From NCBI RefSeq assembly GCF_008705135.1, contig NZ_CP023694.1:682001-746000 (forward strand): a DNA stretch of 64,000 bases, in the 5' to 3' direction. A model generated the notes under the pieces. The model was not told the DNA's origin. It saw nothing but the letters and a program-made list of their open reading frames with translations, and did no database searches. Below are positions 27,653-36,265 of the stretch, in pieces (position 1 is the stretch's first letter; the number at the start of each line of letters is the position of its first letter). This stretch comes from Streptomyces coeruleorubidus (GTDB taxonomy: Bacteria; Actinomycetota; Actinomycetes; Streptomycetales; Streptomycetaceae). A program made the translations under genes and the position numbers.

Positions 27653-28336
27653 CTACCAGTCACTTCCTGCCGCCTCAGCTGCCTTAATACGGCGGATTGC
27701 GTGGACAGCCGGTACAGCAAGTGTCGGGTGTTCGATGAACCGGGTGAGGACGGACTCAGAGGTCGCGTCGCCGAGCGTGGACAGCAATCCAATGACAGTC
27801 CTGGACCGGTCCTCAGATGAGGGGTGGGGAAATGCAGAGGTCAGAACGTCGATGTTCTCAAGACCGTGGTGGAGGATGGCGCGCACACGGTCGGGGAATC
27901 GCTGGATCAGGCGTCCCAGCGCCGTCTGGCTCGAGTCAGGACTCAGGCTGGCTGCCTGATGTAGCCAATGAAGCGGGTCGACCGCAGCCGGCGCGAGGTC
28001 GGCGCTGAGCCGTTCCCACAACGGCCGGCATCTCTGTCGCTGCTGAACTGGCGTGAGGTCGGGCCGATGCAGCCAGAACAAGATCCGGCCGTAAGCACGC
28101 CAGGCCTCCGCATCCATGCCTCTTCGCCCGGGCAAGAGAGGGGGCGGGCTTTGCGTATGAGCAGCGCAGCCCTGGATGGCGAGGGTGTAGCAGTTCACAA
28201 TGCTTTGAGGGAACGCGAGCGGAGCTTCAGGTTGAAAGTGTGCGGCCCAGTGGCGGAAAGCCGGGAGAGCCAAGGGGGTGTTGGCCCGCAGAAGGTCTCG
28301 AAGCCAGGCGTCGGTGAATAGGTCAGCGTCGCCCAC
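27653..28336 (-). CDS. Unrecognised helical protein (possible HEAT-like), perhaps 5'-truncated
   Basis: A 227-residue frame from GTG 28336. The sequence is helical with many Leu, Trp and His residues: FTDAWLRDLLRANTPLALPA, WRAYGRILFWLHRPDLTPVQ, LIQRFPDRVRAILHHGLENI, and it ends with a charged helix. Repeated ~35-residue helical pairs suggest HEAT-type repeats, but I cannot name a family. The frame remains open further upstream to 28612, but there it is antisense to another coding-like frame, so the true start or break is near 28336. It lies to the right of the IS-bounded DinB gene. Confidence 0.5.
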   Translation of the reverse strand: MGDADLFTDAWLRDLLRANTPLALPAFRHWAAHFQPEAPLAFPQSIVNCYTLAIQGCAAHTQSPPPLLPGRRGMDAEAWRAYGRILFWLHRPDLTPVQQRQRCRPLWERLSADLAPAAVDPLHWLHQAASLSPDSSQTALGRLIQRFPDRVRAILHHGLENIDVLTSAFPHPSSEDRSRTVIGLLSTLGDATSESVLTRFIEHPTLAVPAVHAIRRIKAAEAAGSDW

Positions 28337-28675
28337 CTTCACCAGCCGTTCCCCGGTTTCAGCACCGACTCCCCGTTCGGCGCCCAGCTCGTCTTCGGCG
28401 GCGCACTTGTCCGCGAGATCCCCGAACGCCAGCAGCGCCGCATGGTCCGCGCCGACACAGTCTCCGCCACCAAGGACGCAGTCGTTTTCTACGCCAACGC
28501 CGCCCGGTCCCTGGCCGACACCGGGCGCTGCCGCGTCGTGATCTGCTCCCGCCCGGAAGAGCTCCAGGGCCGAGAAGGCCACCCGCCGTCGCAGGAGAGC
28601 ACGGCCGAACACGAAGAGGACGCCTGGTCAGACCACCATGCCGGGCGTACGACCAGCAGACCAAGAACCTGCTAG
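28322..28675 (+). pseudogene. Fragment of an unrecognised gene
   Basis: The frame is coding-like from ~28322: FPGFSTDSPFGAQLVFGGAL, then ERQQRRMVRADTVSATKDAV and FYANAARSLADTGRCRVVI, followed by less regular sequence to the stop at 28675. There is no suitable start codon before 28442, and a stop lies just upstream, so the 5' part appears lost. Its 5' end overlaps the minus-strand gene ending at 28336 by a few bases, indicating a recombination junction. No function assigned. Confidence 0.35.
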
Positions 28676-29107
28676 CCCCTCTACGGCGCAGCGCTTTTCG
28701 GATCGGACACAAGCGGCGCTGCCGACAGCCAGCGGTGACATCGGAATCTTGTGGAATCTCAACAAGGCGGCAGTGTAAGCGACGCCGTCCCTCCCCAACG
28801 CCTGACTCGACCGCCAGCCGGGTCAGCATCGGTCCGGACACGACCGAACCTGCAAACGCCTACACATGCGCTGAAGCTGGGAAAAGGATCTCGCATCCCA
28901 GCCTGACAAGGCGTCAGCAAAGTCAGCATCAGGTCAGCAAGAGTCCTGCCACAGCCACCCACAGACAGCCACACCGTGGAATCGCCAACCGCACCGGCCT
29001 GAGCCAGCCGGCTGTTTGGACGCCTTCCGGCAAGCAGGTGGAAGACAGCGAGAATGGCCCGACCGTCTTCCGACCCGCGGCCACCAACGCTGACGCGTTT
29101 CCGCAGG
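28676..29107. other. Non-coding boundary with three GTCAGCA repeats
   Basis: About 430 bases with no convincing gene between the mobile region and the pirin gene. GTCAGCA occurs three times in direct orientation at 28913-28919, 28922-28928 and 28933-28939. Short repeats of this type are seen near recombinase target sites, so this could be the right boundary of the accessory region, but no matching copy was found on the left. Confidence 0.4.
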
Positions 29108-30073
29108 TCAGCGCACCCTTCCCCGCGGCTTCAACGGCACCGGCGGCAGTTCCGGTGCGGGCAGTGGAGCCCCGTCGTACCCCTTCACCTCCCCGAACCG
29201 GGTCCCTTCCATCCAGTCCCGACGCGCCTGTTCGATCTCCTCCTGCGACCGTCCGATCCAGTTCCAGAACATGATCAGCTCCTCCTCGAACGGCTCACCT
29301 CCCAGGAGCATCAGGCCCGCGTCCGACTCGGCCCGCAGCGGCAGTTCGCTGCGGCCGCAGCCGAGGTAGAGCATCGAGCCGGGCAGGACCGGGACGCCGT
29401 CGACATGGGCCTCGCCGGACATGGACAGGACGGCGTACTCGAAGTCCGGTTCGAGGGGGAGGCGGACGTCCGCACCTCGGGTGAGGGCCAGGTCGGCGCC
29501 GACGATCGGGGTGTACGCCGTGCCGGGCGAGGTCGCGCCGTCGAGGTCGCCGAGGATCAGCGTCGCCTTGACGCCGGGTGCCGTGACGACCGGCAGGTCG
29601 GCGTGGTGTTCGAAGCGCGGGTCGGTGTGGCGGTGGCCGTCCGGGAGGGCGACCCACAGTTGCGCGCCGTGCAGGAAACGGGCGTGCGAGCGAGGGCTCT
29701 CCTCGGAGTGGCTGATCGCCCGGCCGGAGGTCATCAGGCCCAGTTCGCGCGGCCGGATCGTCTGGAGGCTGCCGGTGGAGTCGCGGTGCAGCACCTCCCC
29801 CTCGTGCAGCCAGCTCACCGTCTGGAGGTCCATGTGGGGATGCGGCGGCACCTGCATGCCGGGTTCGTCGGCGATGTCGTCGGGGCCGTAGTGGTCGACG
29901 AAGCACCAGGCCCCGACCATACGGCGGCCGAGGTTGGGCAGCAGCCTGCGGACCTCGCTGGACTCGCCCAGCTTGACATGGCGAGGACTGAGGAGTTCGC
30001 GAACCGGCTCGGCCACGACGAAGCCGCGGCCACCGCACAGGGAGGGAGCCGCCTCGCGCTCAAGATTGCTCAT
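29108..30073 (-). CDS. Pirin family protein
   Basis: The 321-residue bicupin has the pirin N-terminal domain (VRRLLPNLGRRMVGAWCFVD, HYGPDD) and metal ligands in PPHPHMDLQTVSW and ISHSEESP, with an FLHGAQLWVALP segment and a C-terminal cupin ending in PFEEELIMFWNW. Pirins bind iron or other metals and act as quercetinase-like dioxygenases or redox-linked regulators. In Streptomyces a pirin can affect central metabolism. It marks the start of the stable-looking right part of the window. The ribosome binding site of ATG 30073 is weak. It is divergent from the TPR gene. Confidence 0.92.
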   Translation of the reverse strand: MSNLEREAAPSLCGGRGFVVAEPVRELLSPRHVKLGESSEVRRLLPNLGRRMVGAWCFVDHYGPDDIADEPGMQVPPHPHMDLQTVSWLHEGEVLHRDSTGSLQTIRPRELGLMTSGRAISHSEESPRSHARFLHGAQLWVALPDGHRHTDPRFEHHADLPVVTAPGVKATLILGDLDGATSPGTAYTPIVGADLALTRGADVRLPLEPDFEYAVLSMSGEAHVDGVPVLPGSMLYLGCGRSELPLRAESDAGLMLLGGEPFEEELIMFWNWIGRSQEEIEQARRDWMEGTRFGEVKGYDGAPLPAPELPPVPLKPRGRVR

Positions 30074-30194
30074 GGCTCACAACCTAGTCCGGTGGAAGGG
30101 CCCGCGTCGCGCGTCCTTCGGGTCGCGCCCGGGCGCCCGCGTCGGCCGGCCGCCCTTACCGAGTAGCGGTCCGCCCTGTAGTGGAATATTAAAC

Positions 30195-30209
30195 CAACCT
30201 GTTCGGTTG
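30195..30209. promoter_or_regulatory. CAACC-N5-GGTTG dyad, candidate operator
   Basis: CAACC (30195-30199) and GGTTG (30205-30209) form a short dyad in an AT-rich segment 22 bases before the GTG of the TPR gene and ~120 bases from the pirin start. Its symmetry is of the kind bound by TetR-type repressors. No candidate regulator gene is adjacent. Confidence 0.35.
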
Positions 30210-30230
30210 TCGGCCTCGAAGGAGGCACGA

Positions 30231-30590
30231 GTGAACACGACCTACGACACCGCGTACTACGCCCACGGGACACCGGCGGAGCGCTGGGAGCGCGCGCAGA
30301 TGTTCTTCGACGCCAAGGACTACGCCGCCGCCGCGCGGGTCCTGGGCGGGCTGGTCGAGGAGGTGCCCGAGCAGACCGGGCCGCGGCTGCTGCTGGCGCG
30401 CTCCTACTACCACTCGGCCCAACTGGGGCGCGCGGAATCGGAGTTGAGGACGATCGTCGAGCGGGACCCCGTCGAGCACTACGCCCGGCTGATGCTCGGC
30501 CGCACGCTCCAGCGGCAGAACCGGCACGAGGAGGCGGAGTCGCACCTGCGGATCGCCTCCGCGCTCGCGGGTGACTTCGAGGAGCGCTGA
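30231..30590 (+). CDS. Tetratricopeptide repeat protein
   Basis: The 119-residue protein is made of about three TPR units: RWERAQMFFDAKDYAAAARV, GPRLLLARSYYHSAQLGRAE and HYARLMLGRTLQRQNRHEEA. There is no signal or membrane segment. GTG 30231 follows a strong GGAGG at 7 bases. Small TPR proteins serve as scaffolds; the partner is unknown. Head-to-head with the pirin gene, it may share control through the dyad between them. Confidence 0.88.
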   Translation: MNTTYDTAYYAHGTPAERWERAQMFFDAKDYAAAARVLGGLVEEVPEQTGPRLLLARSYYHSAQLGRAESELRTIVERDPVEHYARLMLGRTLQRQNRHEEAESHLRIASALAGDFEER

Positions 30591-30605
30591 CCGGTACATG
30601 CCCGA

Positions 30606-30637
30606 AGGTGCCCGGCTCCGTGTGGAGCCGGGCACCT
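30606..30637. terminator. Strong bidirectional terminator hairpin
   Basis: AGGTGCCCGGCTCC (30606-30619) pairs perfectly with GGAGCCGGGCACCT (30624-30637) around GTGT. It lies between the convergent TPR and PepSY genes and can serve both. Confidence 0.8.
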
Positions 30638-30678
30638 GTGTGCCGGGCGGCCCCCGCCGGGCACCTGTGTGCCGGGCG
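30627..30678. repeat. 23-bp direct repeat, two copies
   Basis: A 23-base unit beginning GCCGGGCACCTGTG occurs at 30627-30649 and again at 30656-30678, a 29-base period. Each copy also contains part of the terminator arm, so the repeat may have come from duplication of the hairpin's right side. Confidence 0.6.
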
Positions 30679-30685
30679 ATCCACG

Positions 30686-32095
30686 CTACTGTGCCGGCGT
30701 CCCCGCTCCGTACGTCCGCCGTCCCCGCCGGTAGGCGATCTCGCCCAGCAGGATGTCGACGGCCAGGAAGGCCGCCAGCGGGATGCCGAACAGGGGCAGG
30801 AAATATCCGAGTACGGCGATCCCCGCCAGCAGCGGGACCAGGATCTGTGGCAGCACCTGCTGCCAGGCTCCGCGCGGGATCGGGCGGCCGAAGGCCGTGC
30901 CGCGGCCGCGCTGCCACCACATGCGGTAGCCCCACACGATCAGCAGGATCAGGCAGAGCGCGAGCAGCATCAGGGCGATCTGGTTGGCCAGGCCGAACAG
31001 GGTGCCGGTGTGCAGGTCGATGCCCCACCGGGTGAGCTTGGCGAGCACCGGGTAGTCGGCGAACCGCACCACGTCCATGACCTCGCCACTGGCCGGGTCG
31101 ATCGCGACGGAATCCTGCTTCTCGGGCCAGCTGCGCTGCACCTGCTTGACGACGTACGCCGACTTCGCGTCCGCCGGCGGCACGATCTCCACCGGGTCGC
31201 CCAGCCCCTTCGACCGGGCCGCGGCCAGGACCTTGTCCAGGCCGACCCCGTGCGCGGCGTCTCCCGCCTGCCCGGCGGCGGAGCCGTGGCCGGCGTGGTC
31301 ACCGCCCGCCGAGGCCGACACCGAGGGGGTGGCCTGCCCCAGCGAGGTCCGCAGCTCGTCGATGTTGGCCCCGGCGTAGGCCGACCAGGTCAGACCGGTC
31401 GCCGAGAGGAAGAAGAACCCGGCCGCCGCCCACACGCCGATACTGCCGTGCAGTCCGAGGGTGCGGCGCCGCCCGCTCGTCCCGCGCACCTTGCGCAGGG
31501 CACGGCGGCGGGAGAACCACAGCACCAGCCCGCCGGCCGAGATCACCCACAGCCAGCTGGCCGCCAGTTCGCTGTACAGCCGGCCCGATTCACCTAGATG
31601 CAGGTCCCGGTGGAACTCGTCGATCCAGGTGCGCAGCGGCAGCGCGCCGGTCGAGCCGTACTGTTCGAGGGAGCCGCGCACCTTCGCGGTGTACGGGTCG
31701 ACGAACACGGCGAGCGTGTGTCCCTCGTCGACGCCCGGGACACCGGACAGCAGCACCCTGGTCGTGGCGTCCGCATCGGGTGAGGGGCGTACGGCCGAGA
31801 TCGTGCCCTCGGGGTGGGCCTTGCGGGCGGCGGCCACCTGCTCACTGACCGGCAGCTTCCGCTCGCCTGCGGGGACGGTCATTTCGTGGTCGTACACGAT
31901 CTTCTCGGCCTGGAAGGAGGCGGCGTACAGCAGGCCGGTGACGGCGGCGACGAGAAGGAACGGCGCCACCAGCACCCCGGCGTAGAAGTGCAGGCGGAGG
32001 ATCAGCGGACGCAGTGGGGCCCAGCTGTTCTTCGGCGGTGCCGGGGTGGCGGGTTGCGGGGCCTCGTCCGTGGTGGTCGAGGGAGCGGTGGTCAT
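30686..32095 (-). CDS. PepSY-associated TM protein
   Basis: The 469-residue membrane protein has the usual PepSY_TM layout: a first helix at ~33-55 (LRLHFYAGVLVAPFLLVAAV), a long extracytoplasmic region with PepSY motifs, helices near 200 and 240, another outside region with a His/Asp-rich GGDHAGHGSAAG, and three C-terminal helices. Conserved FHRDLHLGESGRLYSELAA and IDLHTGTLFGLANQI histidines are those linked to heme or iron reduction in the family. Related proteins act as ferric reductases or in siderophore uptake. CGGAGAAG precedes ATG 32095. The Ala/Pro-rich N-terminus is cytoplasmic. Confidence 0.9.
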   Translation of the reverse strand: MTTAPSTTTDEAPQPATPAPPKNSWAPLRPLILRLHFYAGVLVAPFLLVAAVTGLLYAASFQAEKIVYDHEMTVPAGERKLPVSEQVAAARKAHPEGTISAVRPSPDADATTRVLLSGVPGVDEGHTLAVFVDPYTAKVRGSLEQYGSTGALPLRTWIDEFHRDLHLGESGRLYSELAASWLWVISAGGLVLWFSRRRALRKVRGTSGRRRTLGLHGSIGVWAAAGFFFLSATGLTWSAYAGANIDELRTSLGQATPSVSASAGGDHAGHGSAAGQAGDAAHGVGLDKVLAAARSKGLGDPVEIVPPADAKSAYVVKQVQRSWPEKQDSVAIDPASGEVMDVVRFADYPVLAKLTRWGIDLHTGTLFGLANQIALMLLALCLILLIVWGYRMWWQRGRGTAFGRPIPRGAWQQVLPQILVPLLAGIAVLGYFLPLFGIPLAAFLAVDILLGEIAYRRGRRTYGAGTPAQ

Positions 32096-32249
32096 CGGCG
32101 GGCTTCTCCGGGGGACGTCGTCTTGGCCGTCGCAGTGCGGTCGGCGGCCGTTGCGATGCAGTAGTCGGTTCGGCGGGGCGTCCAGTTCCCGGCGAGTATG
32201 TGTGACGTGCGACACACGAGGGTGGGGGGTGTCGTGCCATCCTGACGCG

Positions 32250-32894
32250 ATGGGAACTCCTGGCGATCGCGCACCCCTGACCGAGCGGGTCGAGGAACTC
32301 CTCGCGGGTGGCGGCCCGTTGGCCATCGTCGCGGCGGGCGATCCGGTGCTGCGGCGCGGCACCGAGCCGTACGACGGTCAGCTGGGGCCCGCGCTGCTGG
32401 CCCGGTTCGTCGAGGCCCTGCGGGTCACCATGCGCGCGGCGCCGGGGGTCGGCCTGGCGGCGCCGCAGGTCGGTGTGGAGCTGAGGATCGCGGTCATCGA
32501 GGACCCGGCGCCGGTGCCGGAGGAGGTGCGGCTGGCGCGCGGGCGGGTTCCGCAGCCGTTCCGGGTTCTGGTCAATCCCGCCTATGAGTCCGTCGGTGGC
32601 GCGCGGGCCGCGTTCTTCGAGGGCTGTCTGAGCGTGCCGGGCTGGCAGGCGGTGGTGGCGCGGCCCGCCGAGGTGCGGCTGACCGGGCAGGACGAGCACG
32701 GACGCGCCCTGGACGAGGTGTTCACGGGCTGGCCCGCGCGGATCGTGCAGCACGAGACGGACCATCTCGACGGGGTCCTGTATCTGGACCGGGCCGAGTC
32801 GCGTTCGCTGTCGTCCAATCGGGCGGTGACGGAGCGCTGGGCTCAGCCGACGCCGGAGGAGGCCGCGCGGGCACTCGGCTTCGAGCTGCCGTAA
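32250..32894 (+). CDS. def: Peptide deformylase
   Basis: This 214-residue enzyme removes the formyl group from nascent proteins. Motif 1 GVGLAAPQ is at residues 66-73, motif 2 EGCLSVPG with the metal-binding Cys126, and motif 3 HETDHLDG with His168 and His172 and the catalytic Glu between. The ~20-residue N-terminal extension before the core is common among streptomycete secondary deformylases. Streptomyces genomes usually carry several def genes. No strong ribosome binding site precedes ATG 32250. It is divergent from the PepSY gene. Confidence 0.95.
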   Translation: MGTPGDRAPLTERVEELLAGGGPLAIVAAGDPVLRRGTEPYDGQLGPALLARFVEALRVTMRAAPGVGLAAPQVGVELRIAVIEDPAPVPEEVRLARGRVPQPFRVLVNPAYESVGGARAAFFEGCLSVPGWQAVVARPAEVRLTGQDEHGRALDEVFTGWPARIVQHETDHLDGVLYLDRAESRSLSSNRAVTERWAQPTPEEAARALGFELP

Positions 32895-32914
32895 CGCCGG
32901 CCGCCGCGGAAATT

Positions 32915-32939
32915 CGGAGGCGTCCGGCGGGCGCCTCCG
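32915..32939 (+). terminator. Hairpin after def
   Basis: CGGAGGCG (32915-32922) pairs with CGCCTCCG (32932-32939) around nine bases. It lies 20 bases after the deformylase stop and just before the leader of the ABC-F gene. Confidence 0.65.
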
Positions 32940-32953
32940 TTACCGTGACGTCC

Positions 32954-32977
32954 ATGTCTACGCCCCGAATTTCCTAG
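32954..32977 (+). CDS. Seven-residue leader ORF (MSTPRIS) before the ABC-F gene
   Basis: ATG 32954 opens a frame of seven codons, MSTPRIS, ending with TAG. It lies 58 bases before the ABC-F start codon, immediately after the def terminator and therefore probably near the 5' end of the ABC-F transcript. Several antibiotic-resistance ABC-F genes are induced by ribosome stalling on such short leaders. The candidate is very short, so chance is a real alternative; no ribosome binding site is obvious. Confidence 0.35.
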   Translation: MSTPRIS

Positions 32978-33035
32978 CCGAGGACCCACTTCCACGCCAC
33001 CCGTGTGTCCTCTTGCTTGTTCGGAGCGTTTTCTC

Positions 33036-34628
33036 ATGATCACCGTTCGTGACGTCGACGTGCGCGTGGGCGCGCGTCTGCTGCTGTCCGGCGTCTCCTT
33101 CCACGTCTCCCCCGGCGACCGCATCGGCCTGGTCGGCCGCAACGGCGCGGGAAAGACGACCCTGTTGCACACCCTGGCGGGCGCCCTGCGGCCCGCCGCC
33201 GGGACCGTCGCCCACACCGGTGACGTCGGCCATCTCCCGCAGGACTCGCGCGCGGCCGACCAGTCGGTCACCGTCATCGACCGGATCCTGTCCGCGCGCG
33301 GCCTGGACCACGCCGTACGGGCGCTGCGTCGCGCCGAGGCCGCGATGGCCGACGGGACGGAGCGGTCGATGAACGCCTATGTGCGGGCCGAGGCCGAGTT
33401 CCAGTCGCGCGGCGGATACGCGGCCGAGGCGGAGGCCGCCCGGGTCGCCGCCGGAGTGGGACTGGCTTCAGGGCTGATGGACCGGCCGCTGAGCGCCCTG
33501 TCGGGTGGTCAGCGACGGCGCGTCGAGCTGGCCCGCATCCTGTTCGCAGGGCACGGCACGCTGCTGCTGGACGAGCCGACGAACCACCTGGACGCGGACT
33601 CGGTCGCCTGGCTGCGCGGGTTCCTCACGAGCCACCAGGGCGGGCTCGTGATGATCAGCCACGACACGTCCCTGCTGGCCGGCACCGTGAACCGGGTCTT
33701 CCACCTGGACCCGGGGCGTGCCGCGCTCGACGTCCACAACACCGGCTGGGACGAGTATCTGGCCCAGCGGGACGCCGACGAGCGGCGACGGACCCGCGAG
33801 CGGGCGAACGCCGAGCGCAAGGCGGCGGCGCTGCACGCCCAGGCCGACAAGATGCGGGCCCGGGTGGCGACCGCAGTGGCCGCGCGGAACATGGCCCGCC
33901 GCGCCGACCGGATGCTCGCGGACCTCGAACCGGCCCGGCGCGCCGAGAAGACGGCCAGGATCCGGCTGCCCGAGCCGGCACCCTGTGGCCGGATCCCGCT
34001 CGGCGCCGTCAGCCTGACCAGGTCGTACGGCGGTCAGCACGTCCTGCGGGGCGTCGACCTCGCCGTCGACCGGGGCAGCCGTCTGGTGGTGCTCGGGCGT
34101 AACGGCGCCGGAAAGACGACCCTGTTGCGGATCCTCGCCGGGCAGGACGCGCCGGACGGCGGCCGGGTGGTCCACGGGCACGGGCTGCGCCTCGGCTACT
34201 TCGCCCAGGAACACGACACGCTGAACCCGGAACTGACGGTACGTGAGCATCTGGCAGGTGCCGCCCCGCACCTCACCGACGGCGAAGTCCGCCGGGTCCT
34301 GGGCTCGTTCCTGTTCTCCGGCGACGACGCCGGCAAGCGCGTCGGTGTCCTCTCCGGCGGCGAGAAGACCCGGCTCGCCCTGGCGGGCCTGGTGCACTCG
34401 GGGGCGAACGTGCTGCTCCTCGACGAGCCCACCAACAACCTCGATCCGGCCTCCCACGCCGAGGTCCTGGCCGCGGTGGGCACGTACCCGGGCGCGATCG
34501 TCATGGTCACGCACGACGAGGGCGCCGTCGACGCCCTGCGGCCGGACCGGGTGCTGCTGCTGCCGGAGGCGGAGGAGGACCTGTGGAGCGACGACTACCG
34601 GGAGCTGGTGGTGCCCGCGCACGCCTGA
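33036..34628 (+). CDS. ABC-F ATPase
   Basis: The 530-residue protein has two nucleotide-binding domains and no membrane helices. Each has a Walker A GRNGAGKTT, a signature (LSGGQRRR at ~163 and LSGGEKTR at ~438) and a Walker B LLLDEPTNHLD or LLLDEPTNNLD. The charged linker between domains (~230-310, ERRRTRERANAERKAAALHA) is the part that reaches the peptidyl-transferase centre in this family. Such proteins bind the ribosomal E site and rescue or protect ribosomes; some give antibiotic resistance. CGGAGCG precedes ATG 33036. A seven-codon ORF in the leader suggests attenuation control. Confidence 0.93.
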   Translation: MITVRDVDVRVGARLLLSGVSFHVSPGDRIGLVGRNGAGKTTLLHTLAGALRPAAGTVAHTGDVGHLPQDSRAADQSVTVIDRILSARGLDHAVRALRRAEAAMADGTERSMNAYVRAEAEFQSRGGYAAEAEAARVAAGVGLASGLMDRPLSALSGGQRRRVELARILFAGHGTLLLDEPTNHLDADSVAWLRGFLTSHQGGLVMISHDTSLLAGTVNRVFHLDPGRAALDVHNTGWDEYLAQRDADERRRTRERANAERKAAALHAQADKMRARVATAVAARNMARRADRMLADLEPARRAEKTARIRLPEPAPCGRIPLGAVSLTRSYGGQHVLRGVDLAVDRGSRLVVLGRNGAGKTTLLRILAGQDAPDGGRVVHGHGLRLGYFAQEHDTLNPELTVREHLAGAAPHLTDGEVRRVLGSFLFSGDDAGKRVGVLSGGEKTRLALAGLVHSGANVLLLDEPTNNLDPASHAEVLAAVGTYPGAIVMVTHDEGAVDALRPDRVLLLPEAEEDLWSDDYRELVVPAHA

Positions 34629-34659
34629 TCTTGCCGGATCCCGGTCGACTGCGGGAAAG

Positions 34660-34699
34660 CCCCGGGACCGTCCCGCGCCGAGCGGGGACGGACCCGGGG
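34660..34699. terminator. Bidirectional terminator
   Basis: CCCCGGG-A-CCGTCCC (34660-34674) pairs with GGGACGG-A-CCCGGGG (34685-34699) with a single A-A mismatch. It lies between the convergent ABC-F and disulfide oxidoreductase genes. Confidence 0.8.
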
Positions 34700-34716
34700 G
34701 CCGGACGATCCGCAGG

Positions 34717-36147
34717 TCAGGAGTCGCGGTAGGCCTCCAGCAGCCGCAGCCACACCTCGCTGATCGTGGGGTACGAGGGGACGGCGTGCCACAGGCGGCC
34801 GACGGGGACCTGGCCGGCGACGGCGATCGTGGCGGAGTGGATGAGCTCGCCGACGCCGGGGCCGACGAGGGTCACCCCGCGCAGGATCTCGTCCTCGAGG
34901 TCCACGACCATGCGGGCGCGGCCCTTGTAGCCGTCGGCGTACAGGCCCGCGCCCGCGACGGTGGACAGGTCCACGTCGACGGCCTTCACCCGGTGCCCCG
35001 CCTGCTCGGCCTCGGCGAGTGACAGGCCGACGGCCGCCGCCTCCGGGTCGGTGAAGACGACCTGGGGGACGGCGGCGTGGTCGGCGGTCGCGGCATGGGC
35101 GCCCCAGGGCTCGGCCAGGAGATTCTCGCCGGTGGTTCGCGCTGCGATGGCGGCGCCCGCGACGCGGGCCTGGTACTTGCCCTGGTGGGTGAGGAGGGCG
35201 CGCTGGTTGACGTCGCCGACCGCGTACAGCCAGTCGTGGCCGGTGACGCGGAGGCTGTCGTCGACGTCGAGCCAGGTTCCGGGTTCCAGGCCGATCGTCT
35301 CCAGGCCGAGGTCGTCGGTGCGCGGTGCGCGGCCGGTCGCGAAGAGGATCTCGTCGGCCTCGATGCGGTCGCCGTTGTCCGTGACGGCCACGACGCTGCC
35401 GTTCTCGCGGGTCACCGATTCCACCGACGTGCCGGTGCGGACGTCCGCGCCCGCCTCGGTGAGCGCCTCGGCGACGAGTTCTCCGGCGAAGGGCTCCATG
35501 CGGGGCAGCAGGCCCTTGCCGCGCACCAGCATGGTGACCTTCGAGCCGAGGGCCTGCCAGACGGTGGCCATCTCGGTGGCGACGACACCGCCGCCGACCA
35601 CGATCAGACGGCCGGGCACGTTCTTGGCGCTGGTGGCCTCCCGGCTGGTCCACGGCCGGACCTCGTCCAGTCCGGGCAGCCCCGGCAGGGCGGCGCGGCT
35701 GCCGGTGCAGACGGCGACGGCGTGCCGGGCGGTCAGGACGCGTTCACCGCCGTCCGGGCCGGTGACCGTCACCGTGCGCGGGCCGGTGAGGCGGCCGTGG
35801 CCGCGGTACAGGTCGGCGCCGATGCTGTCGAGCCATCCGACCTGTCCGTCGTCCTTCCAGTCGGAGGTGTAGTAGTCGCGGTGGGCGAGGACCGCGGAGG
35901 CGTCGAGAGGGCCCTGCACCGACTGGCTCAGGCCCGGCACGCGGCGGGCGTCCGCGCGGGCGATGACCGGCCGCAGCAGGGCCTTGCTGGGCATGCACGC
36001 CCAGTACGAGCACTCGCCACCGACCAGTTCGCTCTCCACGACCGCGGTGGTCAGACCGGCCGCGCGGGTGCGGTCGGCGACGTTCTCCCCCACGGGCCCG
36101 GCCCCGAGCACCACGACGTCGTACGCGTTGGTTTCCGTTTCCGTCAT
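34717..36147 (-). CDS. Pyridine nucleotide-disulfide oxidoreductase
   Basis: This 476-residue flavoenzyme belongs to the dihydrolipoamide dehydrogenase/mercuric reductase superfamily. The FAD motif VVVLGAGPVGENVADRTRAA is near residue 10. The redox-active disulfide is in GGECSYWACMPSKALLRP (C-x4-C near 45-50). The NAD(P) motif VVGGGVVATEMATVW follows at ~180, and ATGRAPRTDDLGL and YAVGDVNQ come later. The C-terminal WHAVPSYPTISE carries the catalytic His and Glu in a slightly stretched form. It lies head-to-head with the thioredoxin gene, as I recall for the S. coelicolor trxC locus. The substrate is probably a low-molecular-weight disulfide or quinone. Confidence 0.92.
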   Translation of the reverse strand: MTETETNAYDVVVLGAGPVGENVADRTRAAGLTTAVVESELVGGECSYWACMPSKALLRPVIARADARRVPGLSQSVQGPLDASAVLAHRDYYTSDWKDDGQVGWLDSIGADLYRGHGRLTGPRTVTVTGPDGGERVLTARHAVAVCTGSRAALPGLPGLDEVRPWTSREATSAKNVPGRLIVVGGGVVATEMATVWQALGSKVTMLVRGKGLLPRMEPFAGELVAEALTEAGADVRTGTSVESVTRENGSVVAVTDNGDRIEADEILFATGRAPRTDDLGLETIGLEPGTWLDVDDSLRVTGHDWLYAVGDVNQRALLTHQGKYQARVAGAAIAARTTGENLLAEPWGAHAATADHAAVPQVVFTDPEAAAVGLSLAEAEQAGHRVKAVDVDLSTVAGAGLYADGYKGRARMVVDLEDEILRGVTLVGPGVGELIHSATIAVAGQVPVGRLWHAVPSYPTISEVWLRLLEAYRDS

Positions 36148-36197
36148 GGGGTCAGTCTGGTGGGTGGTGTGCGCGCCGGCCACACGGGTAGGGGCGC

Positions 36198-36223
36198 GGA
36201 ATACGTACCAGGTCGGCCGTGTT
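36198..36223 (+). promoter_or_regulatory. Sigma-R promoter of the thioredoxin gene
   Basis: GGAAT (36198-36202), exactly 18 bases, then GTT (36221-36223). This is the full consensus of promoters used by the thiol-stress sigma factor SigR in Streptomyces (GGAAT-N18-GTT). Transcription should begin ~5-8 bases downstream, leaving a leader of ~35 bases before ATG 36266. Thioredoxin genes are known members of this regulon. Confidence 0.85.
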
Positions 36224-36265
36224 GTGCCGACGGCTTGACCCACACCAGGAAGAGGGATTTACGCC

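Noticed and set aside
28913..28939. CRISPR-like short repeats
   Set aside because: Three 7-base units with 2-4 base gaps are far too short for a CRISPR array.
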